Part shown: in pieces, positions 55,438 through 64,000 of the stretch
How the letters are laid out: each line of letters begins with the position of its first letter
Position numbering within the stretch: the first letter of the stretch is position 1
Source of the DNA: Acanthacorydalis orientalis
Taxonomy: Eukaryota > Arthropoda > Insecta > Megaloptera > Corydalidae
Assembly (NCBI GenBank): GCA_034766995.1
Contig: CM068325.1
Coordinates: 1,597,469-1,661,468, forward strand
Length of the DNA: 64,000 nucleotides
Reading direction: 5' to 3'
Program-made: the position numbers and the translations under genes
The notes under the pieces: model-generated
Told to the model about the DNA's origin: nothing
Seen by the model: only the letters and a program-made list of their open reading frames with translations
Database searches by the model: none

Positions 55438-57000
55438 TTTTTAATGTTGATGCTCAACTGTTCTGTTATCATAACACTTCCATCAGGTTAGTAAAAGTCC
55501 TTATTTATATGTAAAGTATTAGCAGTGAAATTATATTCAATTTGTAATGAATGTATCATATATTTTCATATCTTGATCAGTACATATTTTTATATTTAGC
55601 AAATATATTTCATATTTTATTTGTCCCTTTTTTTTAAAAAAGAGGATATAATTAAAAATTTGTAATTTTATTATTAATTAGTTTTATATAGTAATGGTTA
55701 ATTGTCAGACATATACAATATCAGACAGAAACAAAATATATATTACCTACAAATATCAAACCACTTCAATTTTAGATGAGGCCCGACTTAAGGCGTGGTA
55801 ATGCAAAATTCTTGAAACGCCACTTCGGTCAGTTATTATCGAAGAGATATTTGCGGGATTCGATCGACACTATCGAATGTTTGTCGCATTCTCTCCTCGA
55901 TTATTTCCACATCGCTTTTAATAATACTGTTGTGTAATCGACCAGGTACAGTGTTTTGCACAGTTTCGACATTATTTTGCCCATCGAGATATTTATCTAG
56001 AAGTCATCATCACAGAATGCAAATCTCATCAAACATTATTAACTTTATAACTGTTCCGAGAGGATTTTTATGCAGAAACATTTCAAATTTCTGACGTATT
56101 ACTGAAATCATGGTTAAACTTGTTTATTTCGCATTTTCCAAAGAAACATTCTTTTAACCTATACATATATGTAAAATTGTTATAAGAATGTGTTAATTCA
56201 ACATTAAGAGGAGAAATCTTCAATTTAATATGGATAATAGTGGACACCAAACACAGCTATAAATTTGCCACTGATCAAATTTAATTAACTTAAAATAACT
56301 TTCAGATACGTCAGTTTAATTATAATGAAATATATTTGTGTACATCTTTTAAACTTCAATGCGGATAAAAAAATAATAGAACAAAAATGCATAAAGGACA
56401 TGCAGGGCACATCAAAATTAGTGTTCAGAAAAAGACCAACACTTTGAAATCATAAAATTCTTGTGCATTCCTGATTTTTTTTTCTTTTTGATTTCATTAT
56501 AAAAAAATCAAAATAATTAGGTCAGATTACAGTTTTTGTTTTTTTTTTTTTTTTTTTGTAACATATTCAATAGTCTTTAAACATAATAAGTATTATTTAA
56601 TAGCAAGTTATTTTTAAACAAATATGATAATCAATAGTGGAACATCAGCTCCAAATTTATTAATTCAGTGATATTACATTTTACTATGTACTTGAAAACT
56701 AATGACAATAGTAATTACGGATGAAATATAATGAGTTGATAATCATAAATTTCCAAAAGAGCATAGGGAATATACGAAGATTATTTCTATCCGCAGTTTA
56801 CATTGTTTAAAACTAATACAGTACTTTATTTACTCATGTCATCTTTTATTCGTATTTATAAACTTCTAATAAAACACAGTTTTACACGATATAAAAAGTT
56901 TCTCCCATCCTACAGTTCTACAAAATACACTTTACAGCCGTACGCAGCGGTTCCTTTTCTTTTTAACATGATCGACGAGACCGTGTGATTTCGATCATAC
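55438..57000. other. AT-rich spacer without recognised features
   Basis: Contains a 20-base T run at about 56539-56558 and other homopolymers. No domain-bearing open frame is visible. It is the 3' flank of the NACHT-ankyrin gene and may hold its 3' UTR, but no single convincing polyadenylation signal can be chosen. Confidence 0.55.
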
Positions 57001-57016
57001 TTTCATCCTTATCGTA

Positions 57017-60000
57017 CTAGATAACGTAAGGAAGCTCATTTCCTTTTTCGACTGCTTTAATATTCGCTTTCATTTCTGTAATTAAAAACTCGCAGAATGC
57101 GCTAGAACCGAATATACATGCAATATCGAGAGGAGTCTTTCCGTCTTCATTACGAGCATCGATCGAAATGCCTTCAGAAACAAGCAAACGTGCAACTTCG
57201 ACCATGTTTTCATTCTTATTCTCCGCCAGGCAATGTAAGGTAGTCCAGTTTCTGTTATTGACTGCCATAATATCCGCTTGCATTTCTGTGATCACGTACT
57301 CACAGAGTGCGCGAGAGCCGAACGAGCAAGCGAAATGGAGAGGCGTTCTTCCGTTTTCATCACGAGCTTCGATCGAAATACCTTTAGAGGTCAGCAAACG
57401 TGCAACTTCGAAAATGTTTTCATTCTTATTTTCCGCTAGACAATGTAAGGTAGTACAGTTTCTGTTAGTAACTGCTTTAACGTCTGCCTTCATTTCTGTG
57501 ATCAAGTACTCACAGAGTGCGCGAGAGCCGAACGAGCAAGCGACAAGAAGGGGTGTACTTCCGTAGTTATGACGAGCTTCGATCGAGACGCCTTCGGAGA
57601 CCACCAAACGTGCAACTTCGACCATGTTTTCATTCTTGTTCTTCGCCAGATAATGTAAGGTAGTCCAGTTACTGTTATTGACTGCCTTGATATCCGCTCG
57701 CGTTTCTGTGATCAAGTACTCGCAGAGTGCGCGAGAACCGAATTCGCAGCCGATATGAAACGGCGTTCTTCCGGATTCGTCACGAGCATCGATCGAAATG
57801 CCTCTACAAATAAGTTCTTTTACAATTCCGATTTTCTGTTCGTCGAGTGTTGCTACCAGCATGTGTAAAAGTGTTAGCTTGGAATTGTCGGTAACGAAAA
57901 CATCTGCTTTGTTTGCATTTAACAGGCACTCATAGACAGATTTCGATGCGCAATTGGCTGCATAATGAAGTGGAGTCCGACCTTCAATATTTCTAGTATT
58001 GACCAAATCCGTGTTTGCCAATAGTCGCACTATCTCCACCGATCCGTCTCGTTCCTCGGATATTCGTGCTAGTGAATGCAGAATGGTGTTCCCGTCATAG
58101 TCGTATTTATGACTTAAATTCACATTAGTTTCCTCCATTATGTACTTTGTCAGAGACACGTGTCCCGAGATTGCTGCATAATACAACGGCGTCCTTTTGT
58201 CTCCGTCTATCGTGTTGATCAATTCGTCTCTGTGAGTTGCTTCCGTGTGCTCCATTAGGTTTCTGACTATTTCCTTATATCCGTTCTTCGATGCGTGAAG
58301 TAAGCACTGAATTTTGTCAGAAATGAAATCCGTTATGTTTTCGTCGCTTTTCGTCAACAGCAAGTCTAGATTCTTCCACATCTGTGCGACGCATGCGTAC
58401 TGCACTGGCGTGTATCCGAAGAAGTCGTCTCTTGCATTCACGTCGAACTCGCGTCGGAGCAACTGTTGAAAGATGTTGTTGAATTCATACGTGGCACATA
58501 AGTGAAGTGCATTTCGGCCGAATTTGTCGGTCGAGCTGACAAACGTACTGCTTTCTTCCTTGTCGATGGAATCATCGAACCGATCTTCATCGCAGTTCAA
58601 TAAGATTTTGAATATTTTTGATGATGTTCGATCTTTAATGGAAAGACGGTCGAAAAAAAGCTTAAATGTTTTTCTTTCGGAATGAAACATGGCTTCGGCG
58701 AGAAACTCTCTCGATTTTTCTCGATCGTCTTCGACGAGTTCGTGAAAGAACTCCGCAGCGAAATACTCCGCGAACATTCTATGCGTGTATTTGGGAGTAC
58801 CGTCGCGTACGGATTGAATTATGCCCGTCTTCTCATCTCCACTTTCGATTTCTTTTAAGAAACGTTTCAGCTGGCGTTTTTCTTTTTTATCTAAAATGCA
58901 TTCGGAATCGTTTCTTTTTAAATTGTCCAAATCGATTTTATCTCCGAACAGCAGATATACACTCGCCAGTCTGTGATTTTCTTTAAACAGAATAAAACTA
59001 TCCTCGAGATGTTTCCTTTCTAGCGGCGAAGCGGGATGAATGTATTGCTTTTTTTTCTCTTCGACGTATATTTTCCACTTCAGTAGCGCGAATTCTTCGA
59101 AGAGTTCCAGCACGTCGACGCGTTTAGGTAACGGCGGATCGTCGCGTCCCTCGACGAAAACCTTATGTTCCTTCTCGAACACGTCGCCGATCAACCTGCA
59201 TTCGAGCGGAGTGTTCATGAGTCGTTCGGATCTGTCGACGGTCGACGATTTCACCGAATCTATCAGCGCGTCGATGAATCTCGTCGAACGATCTCGGTCG
59301 ACGTCGCCGCTCGGATTCCATCGGTTCGTGAGAAACGACGCCATGTTTTCTCTATCGAACGGATCGAGCCGATAGCAGAGACGGTTGAATACGTCCTCGA
59401 GATATTCTTTTTCGTTCGGTCGCGACGTGAGGAACATTCTGAATCTCTCTTTTCGGTTCAGACTCGTGACGAGCTCGACGACGGCTCGCCTGTGATCCGG
59501 GGCGATCTCGTCGAACGCGTCGAACAGTATCGTGACTTCCGGCCACTCCGCGAAGAGACTCCTTTCGAACGCGCCGAAGCGTCGGCTGTCGGCGATGAAT
59601 TCCGTGGCGGAATCGACGTCGAACGCCTTTCGATCTCCGAAGTCTTTCACGTGATCCGTCAGATTCACGTGCAATATCCACGCGTGACGATCTTCGTCCT
59701 CGATGAGATTCGACGCGAGTCTCGACAGCAACGTACTCTTCCCCATTCCGGGGTCCGCGCATACGATGATTATATCGTCGTTCAGATCGGTCAACCGACG
59801 GTCGTCGAAGCGGTTCGTGATTCCTTCACGTACGAAATCCCTGACGCGCCTGATCGATCGGGACGCCTTCCTCAGATAGAATCTCGTCTCGGAATGCTCG
59901 ATCCACACGACGTTCTTCCCCGCGTACGATTCGCAGAACCGTTTGAATTGTTCCTCCGGATTCCGTTCCGGTAATAAGAATATCACGTCGGCCTCGTCGT

Positions 60001-61705
60001 CGGCCTCGCCGTCGGTTTCGCCGGCGCCGTTGCTCTCGCGCTCGTCCCTTTTCGAATCGTCGAGCCGCGCGCCCCTGTTCGAGAAATCGTCTCGTCTCCG
60101 GACGGATTTTTCCTCGCGGAGTTCTCTTAACTGCGTCTCCGTCATCCCGCTGAAGACGTAGACGTCGTCCCTGTCGTTCAGTCCGAACCGAGCCATGTCG
60201 ATTTCGTTTCCGTAGGTCACGCGTCTGTCGATATAAAAAGCGTCCGTCGATCTGAGCCTGTCCGCGGACGAGTCGATCTCGACCGGATCGGCCGATGTGA
60301 CGAGCTTAAACAGAAAATCATTACCGATGATGTGACGGATGTCCGGGCGAAACACTTGTTGCACTTTCCTGCAACGTGTCTGAAACCGAATTTCTTTCTC
60401 TAAGAGTTCTTCTTGCTTCGATGGTACGAGTTCAATAAATTTAAACTCATCGTCGATGCACTGCACGTTATTTACAGTTAGAGATATGGATTTCGCGACG
60501 ATTATGAACTTTATACGTTCCCAAGACGGAATGTCGAGTGTTTTACACGAAAAACAAGCGATCACCAACACACGGATTTCATTTAATCGCAGATCGTTTA
60601 TAAGTTTGTTTTTATCGTAAGTGATAAACTCATCGTCGCCGATCAAGCGGAATGTTCCTTCTTCCAAGCACTGCACCACTTTCACAAGTGAAAAGTCGAC
60701 GCTGCAACGCGTCCTCACGTGACAAACGCGTGCATTCTGCTCGAAAATATTCCTGAATTTCCGTAAACTTTCTTCGATGAATCGAACATCGTGCGTTCTA
60801 ATTCGATTCAAATGGAATTCACTGAAGACGTCCGACGGGTTCTTTATTTTTTCTTTAGCTTCAGTAAACCATTCCATGCATCTTCGTCTACCGACAAAAT
60901 ATCCTCGGAGATCGCACACCCACCTAGCGATGTTATTGTAAAGATCCTTGTATACGTTATCGACGTACTCTTCGTCGTCGACCCGAAGAAACTTTTTTAT
61001 TTCATCTTTGGTTTTTCGTTCGGCCTCTTCGTCGCAAAAATCAACACGGATCCGTAATTTACTAAAAAAATCTTCAGCATCGGCCGATAAGTCGCCGTTC
61101 TCGTTCAAAACTTTTCCGCGAAGAGAGTGCTCGTATTTTAAAAAGTGTACGAGTACTTCGCGGCCTTTCTTGAACTTGTAAACTATCCCGATTTCTTCGT
61201 TACACTTCTCGAATATATTTTTATGGAGGTCATTACTGAAATCTAATCCGACATTTGTCATTAAAATGACCTCGACTATTTTACCTTCGTGTTTGTTTTC
61301 GAAATTTTTTGCTTTAATTTCCTTCTCAAACGAGTCAAAGTACATATTTAGAGAATATCTCGAGTTTTTCGATTCTTTTTCGAATATCTTGTTGGAATTT
61401 ATTTTCTTATTCTTACCGGATACGTGTTTAAGTTGGTATAATTTGTATTTCCATTCGTTATTTTCCACATAATGTAAGACAATGTCGTCGAATTTTCCAG
61501 CGTCATCCATTTCACACGCCAGACGAAAATTTTCAGAATTCGCATTCAGTTGCTTACACATGAGGTAAACGATGACTTTATACTGATAGTCACGGCCGTG
61601 CGAGCATATCTTGTCCCCTGAGGAAGTATAACTATTTTCGAAAGGTTCGACATTATGTTCGTCGGCTGGTACGATGGAAACTTGATTGTTTGTTGAAGAC
61701 GGCAT
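57017..61705 (-). CDS. Nuclease-like / NACHT / ankyrin STAND protein (NLR-type)
   Basis: A single 1562-codon uninterrupted frame. The start is supported because a duplicated leader (62450) has the same Met context and a splice acceptor ('tttttttgcag') lies 10 bases upstream of the ATG in the 5' UTR. Residues about 30-180 look like a PD-(D/E)xK fold: GRDYQYKV helix, E65, D73-D74 and Q91-L92-K93 (E..DDIV..YQLKH), as in Cap4/DUF4297-type and Mrr-like nucleases. The central NACHT NTPase has Walker A ADPGMGKST (about 646-654), Walker B ILFDAFDE (about 726) and a TSRP motif (about 758). Residues about 1055-1560 are ankyrin repeats, the last four units being tandem 70-residue duplications. STAND proteins of this kind act as ligand-gated switches. 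A nuclease effector is inferred, not shown. An acidic linker lies at about 555-580. Confidence 0.85.
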   Translation of the reverse strand: MPSSTNNQVSIVPADEHNVEPFENSYTSSGDKICSHGRDYQYKVIVYLMCKQLNANSENFRLACEMDDAGKFDDIVLHYVENNEWKYKLYQLKHVSGKNKKINSNKIFEKESKNSRYSLNMYFDSFEKEIKAKNFENKHEGKIVEVILMTNVGLDFSNDLHKNIFEKCNEEIGIVYKFKKGREVLVHFLKYEHSLRGKVLNENGDLSADAEDFFSKLRIRVDFCDEEAERKTKDEIKKFLRVDDEEYVDNVYKDLYNNIARWVCDLRGYFVGRRRCMEWFTEAKEKIKNPSDVFSEFHLNRIRTHDVRFIEESLRKFRNIFEQNARVCHVRTRCSVDFSLVKVVQCLEEGTFRLIGDDEFITYDKNKLINDLRLNEIRVLVIACFSCKTLDIPSWERIKFIIVAKSISLTVNNVQCIDDEFKFIELVPSKQEELLEKEIRFQTRCRKVQQVFRPDIRHIIGNDFLFKLVTSADPVEIDSSADRLRSTDAFYIDRRVTYGNEIDMARFGLNDRDDVYVFSGMTETQLRELREEKSVRRRDDFSNRGARLDDSKRDERESNGAGETDGEADDEADVIFLLPERNPEEQFKRFCESYAGKNVVWIEHSETRFYLRKASRSIRRVRDFVREGITNRFDDRRLTDLNDDIIIVCADPGMGKSTLLSRLASNLIEDEDRHAWILHVNLTDHVKDFGDRKAFDVDSATEFIADSRRFGAFERSLFAEWPEVTILFDAFDEIAPDHRRAVVELVTSLNRKERFRMFLTSRPNEKEYLEDVFNRLCYRLDPFDRENMASFLTNRWNPSGDVDRDRSTRFIDALIDSVKSSTVDRSERLMNTPLECRLIGDVFEKEHKVFVEGRDDPPLPKRVDVLELFEEFALLKWKIYVEEKKKQYIHPASPLERKHLEDSFILFKENHRLASVYLLFGDKIDLDNLKRNDSECILDKKEKRQLKRFLKEIESGDEKTGIIQSVRDGTPKYTHRMFAEYFAAEFFHELVEDDREKSREFLAEAMFHSERKTFKLFFDRLSIKDRTSSKIFKILLNCDEDRFDDSIDKEESSTFVSSTDKFGRNALHLCATYEFNNIFQQLLRREFDVNARDDFFGYTPVQYACVAQMWKNLDLLLTKSDENITDFISDKIQCLLHASKNGYKEIVRNLMEHTEATHRDELINTIDGDKRTPLYYAAISGHVSLTKYIMEETNVNLSHKYDYDGNTILHSLARISEERDGSVEIVRLLANTDLVNTRNIEGRTPLHYAANCASKSVYECLLNANKADVFVTDNSKLTLLHMLVATLDEQKIGIVKELICRGISIDARDESGRTPFHIGCEFGSRALCEYLITETRADIKAVNNSNWTTLHYLAKNKNENMVEVARLVVSEGVSIEARHNYGSTPLLVACSFGSRALCEYLITEMKADVKAVTNRNCTTLHCLAENKNENIFEVARLLTSKGISIEARDENGRTPLHFACSFGSRALCEYVITEMQADIMAVNNRNWTTLHCLAENKNENMVEVARLLVSEGISIDARNEDGKTPLDIACIFGSSAFCEFLITEMKANIKAVEKGNELPYVI
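57095..57800 (-). repeat. 210-bp tandem repeats inside the ankyrin region
   Basis: The anchor 'atcgatcgaaa.gcct' recurs near 57160, 57370, 57580 and 57790, exactly 210 bp (70 codons, about two ankyrin repeats). Adjacent units are close to identical in both DNA and protein (FGSRALCEYLITE...ADIKAVNN..WTTLH). This indicates recent unit duplication or gene conversion. Confidence 0.93.
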
Positions 61706-61715
61706 CGTCGCATGT

Positions 61716-61870
61716 CTGCAAAAAAAAAGAACAGCGATGATTCAAGTGAAAAATGTTTCTTATTCGAGTGTAGTCTGGTGTCAGAAACGTACATGGGCAT
61801 ATTTAATATTTACAAGTATATTGAAACCAAATTCAGAATAGAACGCATATGCTGTGAGGTGATAATCATT
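61716..61870 (-). promoter_or_regulatory. 5' leader of the NACHT-ankyrin gene (intron acceptor)
   Basis: A polypyrimidine tract and AG precede the start exon (acceptor at 61716-61717), so a non-coding first exon probably lies further upstream. The sequence is a diverged copy of 62461-62610, with most CpGs of that copy replaced by TpG or CpA. Confidence 0.6.
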
Positions 61871-62240
61871 ATATAACACTTTGCGAATCATCTGAGCCGC
61901 GACATTTTTTTATCAGTCGTACACACGCACTATCGTCTGCCGAGATGTTTTTTTCATCTCACCGCCAGTAATACTTTTTTTTCATAGAATTTTTAATCTA
62001 AGAAATACGCCTCTGCCCTGAAAATTCACAGGTCGGTTGCGAAATTTAAATACGGAATACAAGGTCAGCTGAAAACATAAACAGTGCAGCCGAAAGCGTG
62101 GTTAAAAATTAAATCTTTCACTCGCGGCCATTCGACTCACGTCGGAATAACAAAGAGTTCAGTACAAAGAATTTTGAAGTTGTGTTCATATAAGATTCAA
62201 CTGGCGTAAAAAACAATGCCTAACGACCATCGAGTGCACT

Positions 62241-62610
62241 TCAGTTAAAGTAGAACTTTAATCGACATGGTTGAACGTAATGACTCATATTCAAAAAGTT
62301 ACACATGAAGTTACACATGAGGTAAACGATGACTTTATACTGATAGTCACGGCCGTGGGAGCATATCTTGTCCCCTGAGGAAGTATAACTATTTTCGAAA
62401 CGCTCGTCGGCCGGAACGTCGGGAACTCGATCGTCCGTCGAAGACGGCATCGTCGCGTGTCTGCGAAAAGAGAACGGCGATGATTCGAGCGAGAAACGTT
62501 CACTGTTCGAGTGAAGTCCGGCGTCGGAAACGTGCGCCGGCGAATTTTACATTTATATTAAAACCGAATTCAGAACGGAACGCGTACGCCGTGAGTTTCT
62601 TTTGAATTTT
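62241..62610 (-). pseudogene. Duplicated first-exon fragment of the NACHT-ankyrin gene
   Basis: It starts MPSSTDDRVPDVPADE and continues YTSSGDKICSHGRDYQYKV to VYLMC, matching residues 1-50 of the main gene. It then diverges inside a small 'acacatgaagttacacatga' duplication and soon stops (62241). The leader, including the acceptor-like 'ttcgcag', is also duplicated. It could be a truncated paralogue or the edge of a tandem gene family. It cannot encode the nuclease core, NACHT or ankyrin parts. Confidence 0.85.
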
Positions 62611-63260
62611 GCGTTTATTCTTTAATACTTTCACGCGGAAGCCTAAACCGCATCGCCCTGTATTTGCGAGCGCCGGAACGACGGTCGCTCGGTCGAAATG
62701 ATTTTTTAAAAGTAGACGTTTACGATCGCACGTATCGAGCGTTCGGTATGAAAAAGGCGGCTCCGCCCTCTGCTCGCCGACTCCCGAAGAAACTTCGCGT
62801 TCTCCGCCCGTCGGCGCTCGCTCCCTCCGTCCCGCAACGATTAACAGAAATCGACGAAACCGTACGCACGAAGAATCCGCGTGAAACGTAAGCCGTGACC
62901 GATCGGTGAACGAATAAAACGCACGCTTAGCGGTCGGGTCGATTTTCAATTATAGGCGGATTGTACAGTTTTGTTTTCATTCGTAACGAAAATTACTAAC
63001 CGACATTAAGGACCACTTTACAGCGAAAATACATCATTAAATAGGGCACGAGTCGATCGACAGATAACGGTTTCATTAGTCCGTTTAAGTGCACTTTCTC
63101 GAAATGTCGTCGTACAAATATATCTGTTCGATCCGACTCGCTCGTGCGGTTACACTCTACGATTAAGTCCGATCTGAGCGTTTCGTCTTCTGATCGGAGT
63201 ATTGTCTCCGGCGAATATTTGTCAACACCGTATGCTCTGTCGGACCACTGATTTGATTGA
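62611..63260. other. CpG-rich upstream sequence, no gene recognised
   Basis: GC-rich with many CpGs up to about 62960, then AT-richer. It could contain the promoter of the NACHT-ankyrin locus. Open frames on both strands (for example 62664-62891 plus and 62500-62949 minus) have no motif. Confidence 0.4.
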
Positions 63261-63269
63261 GATTTTAAT

Positions 63270-64000
63270 TAGATGTTCAAATAGTTCGATACCCTTTTTA
63301 TAATAAGAACTGTCTTGGTCCTCAAAATACCCATTAACTGCCGACATCACTTCTTCATCGTTGGGAAATCTTTGACCACTGAGCCATTTTTTCAAGTTCG
63401 GGAACAGAAAATAATCCGATGGGGCTAAATATGGCGAATAGGGTGCATGAGGTAGCAATTCAAACTTTAATTCATTAATTTTGGCCTTTGCAATAACGGA
63501 TTTGTGTGCTGGTGCATTGTCTTGATGAAACAACACTTTCTTCTTAGCCAAATGCAGCCGTTTTTGCTTGATTTCTTCGCTCTAACGTTGCAATAAGTTC
63601 GCATAATACTCGCCGTTGATAGTTTTTCCTTTTTCAAGAAAATCAATGAAAACTGATTTTCGCGCATCCCAAAAAACCGACGCCATGACCTTGCCTGCAG
63701 ATGAAACGGTCTTCGCCTTCTTTGGAGCCGGTTCTCCCTTTTCAGTCCATTGTTTTGATTGTTTTTTTGCCTCGGGTGTGAAGTGACGGACCCATGTTTT
63801 ATCCATGGTTATGAAACGGCGCAAAAATTCTGCTTTGTTGCTGTGAAACTTCGCTAAACACTCAATTGAAACATCTTCACGACACTGTTTTTGCTCGAGT
63901 GTGAGCAAACGTGGCACCCATCTTGCACGCAGCTTTCTCATGTCCAAATTTTCAGATAATATGCGATGTACCGCACTGTTTGAAATGCCTACTATGTCTG
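63270..64000 (-). pseudogene. Decayed mariner (same family as 32.0-33.3 kb), runs off the window
   Basis: It aligns with the transposase at 32.1 kb from the helix-turn-helix region (GISNSAVHRILSENLDMRKL at the window edge) to ELFEH. The catalytic motif reads MDKTW instead of MDETW, SPD is replaced by SPY in YSPYLAPSDYFLF, and a TAG interrupts the frame after YYANLLQR (about 63582). The 3' end is truncated at about 63270, with no terminal repeat on that side. The N-terminal portion lies beyond 64000. Confidence 0.93.

Noticed and set aside
57168..61472. Plus-strand ORFs under the NACHT-ankyrin gene, including 57168-57566 and 59165-59974
   Set aside because: Antisense shadows. The repeated pattern in 57168-57566 simply mirrors the 210-bp ankyrin units.

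Overview
The window is eukaryotic nuclear DNA, almost certainly from an insect. Evidence is the GT..AG introns, Himar1-like mariners, P-element-like, Tigger-like, jockey, RTE and Ty3/gypsy elements, and a large NACHT-ankyrin gene. The GC-rich blocks are full of undepleted CpG next to very AT-rich satellites, which fits Hymenoptera (an ant would be my guess), but this is inference. Most of the window is repeat DNA. Only three gene-like loci look like host genes.

Region 1 (about 1-12 kb) is a gene-derived satellite domain. A spliced plus-strand gene (about 2.1-3.5 kb) encodes a Myb domain resembling that of the telomere protein Rap1 (TERF2IP). Copies of its Myb exon recur at 1.9, 4.1, 5.2 and 6.5 kb. 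The last three are each followed by a block of a 122-bp minisatellite with 7, 9 and 11 monomers. Two of these blocks show trimeric 366-bp higher-order organisation. An AT-rich minisatellite (8.5-10.45 kb) and a further GC-rich exon-like block (10.5-11.5 kb) follow. About 12-18 kb holds microsatellites, duplicated GC-rich segments and an 80-bp tandem repeat, with no gene I can recognise.

Region 2 (18.6-28.7 kb): a minus-strand, multi-exon coiled-coil gene (CCDC183-like by motif) lies between about 19.6 and 23.3 kb. One ~190-bp repeat array sits in its last intron and a sister array lies beyond its 3' end. Upstream of its first visible exon are a 175-bp tandem repeat and then a 184-bp satellite that flips orientation at about 25.2 kb, giving a giant inverted repeat. 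An intact Himar1-like mariner sits in one arm, and its own 5' leader carries a solo LTR.

Region 3 (28.7-55.4 kb) is a transposon graveyard: an RTE fragment, a complete mariner (32.0-33.3 kb), a 170-bp satellite with a solo LTR, an internally deleted jockey element, at least four pieces of a THAP/P-element-like transposase, a TTAA-flanked MITE, a complete but decayed Ty3/gypsy element with 5-bp target duplications, a 5'-truncated second gypsy element, and an internally deleted Tigger-like element. Empty-site logic gives the order of several insertions.

Region 4 (57-64 kb): a single 1562-codon minus-strand ORF combines a PD-(D/E)xK-like N-terminal module, a NACHT NTPase and C-terminal ankyrin repeats. 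This is the architecture of a STAND/NLR-type immune or conflict effector, and it is the most interesting intact host gene here. A broken duplicate of its first 50 codons and leader lies just upstream. The window ends in a decayed mariner.
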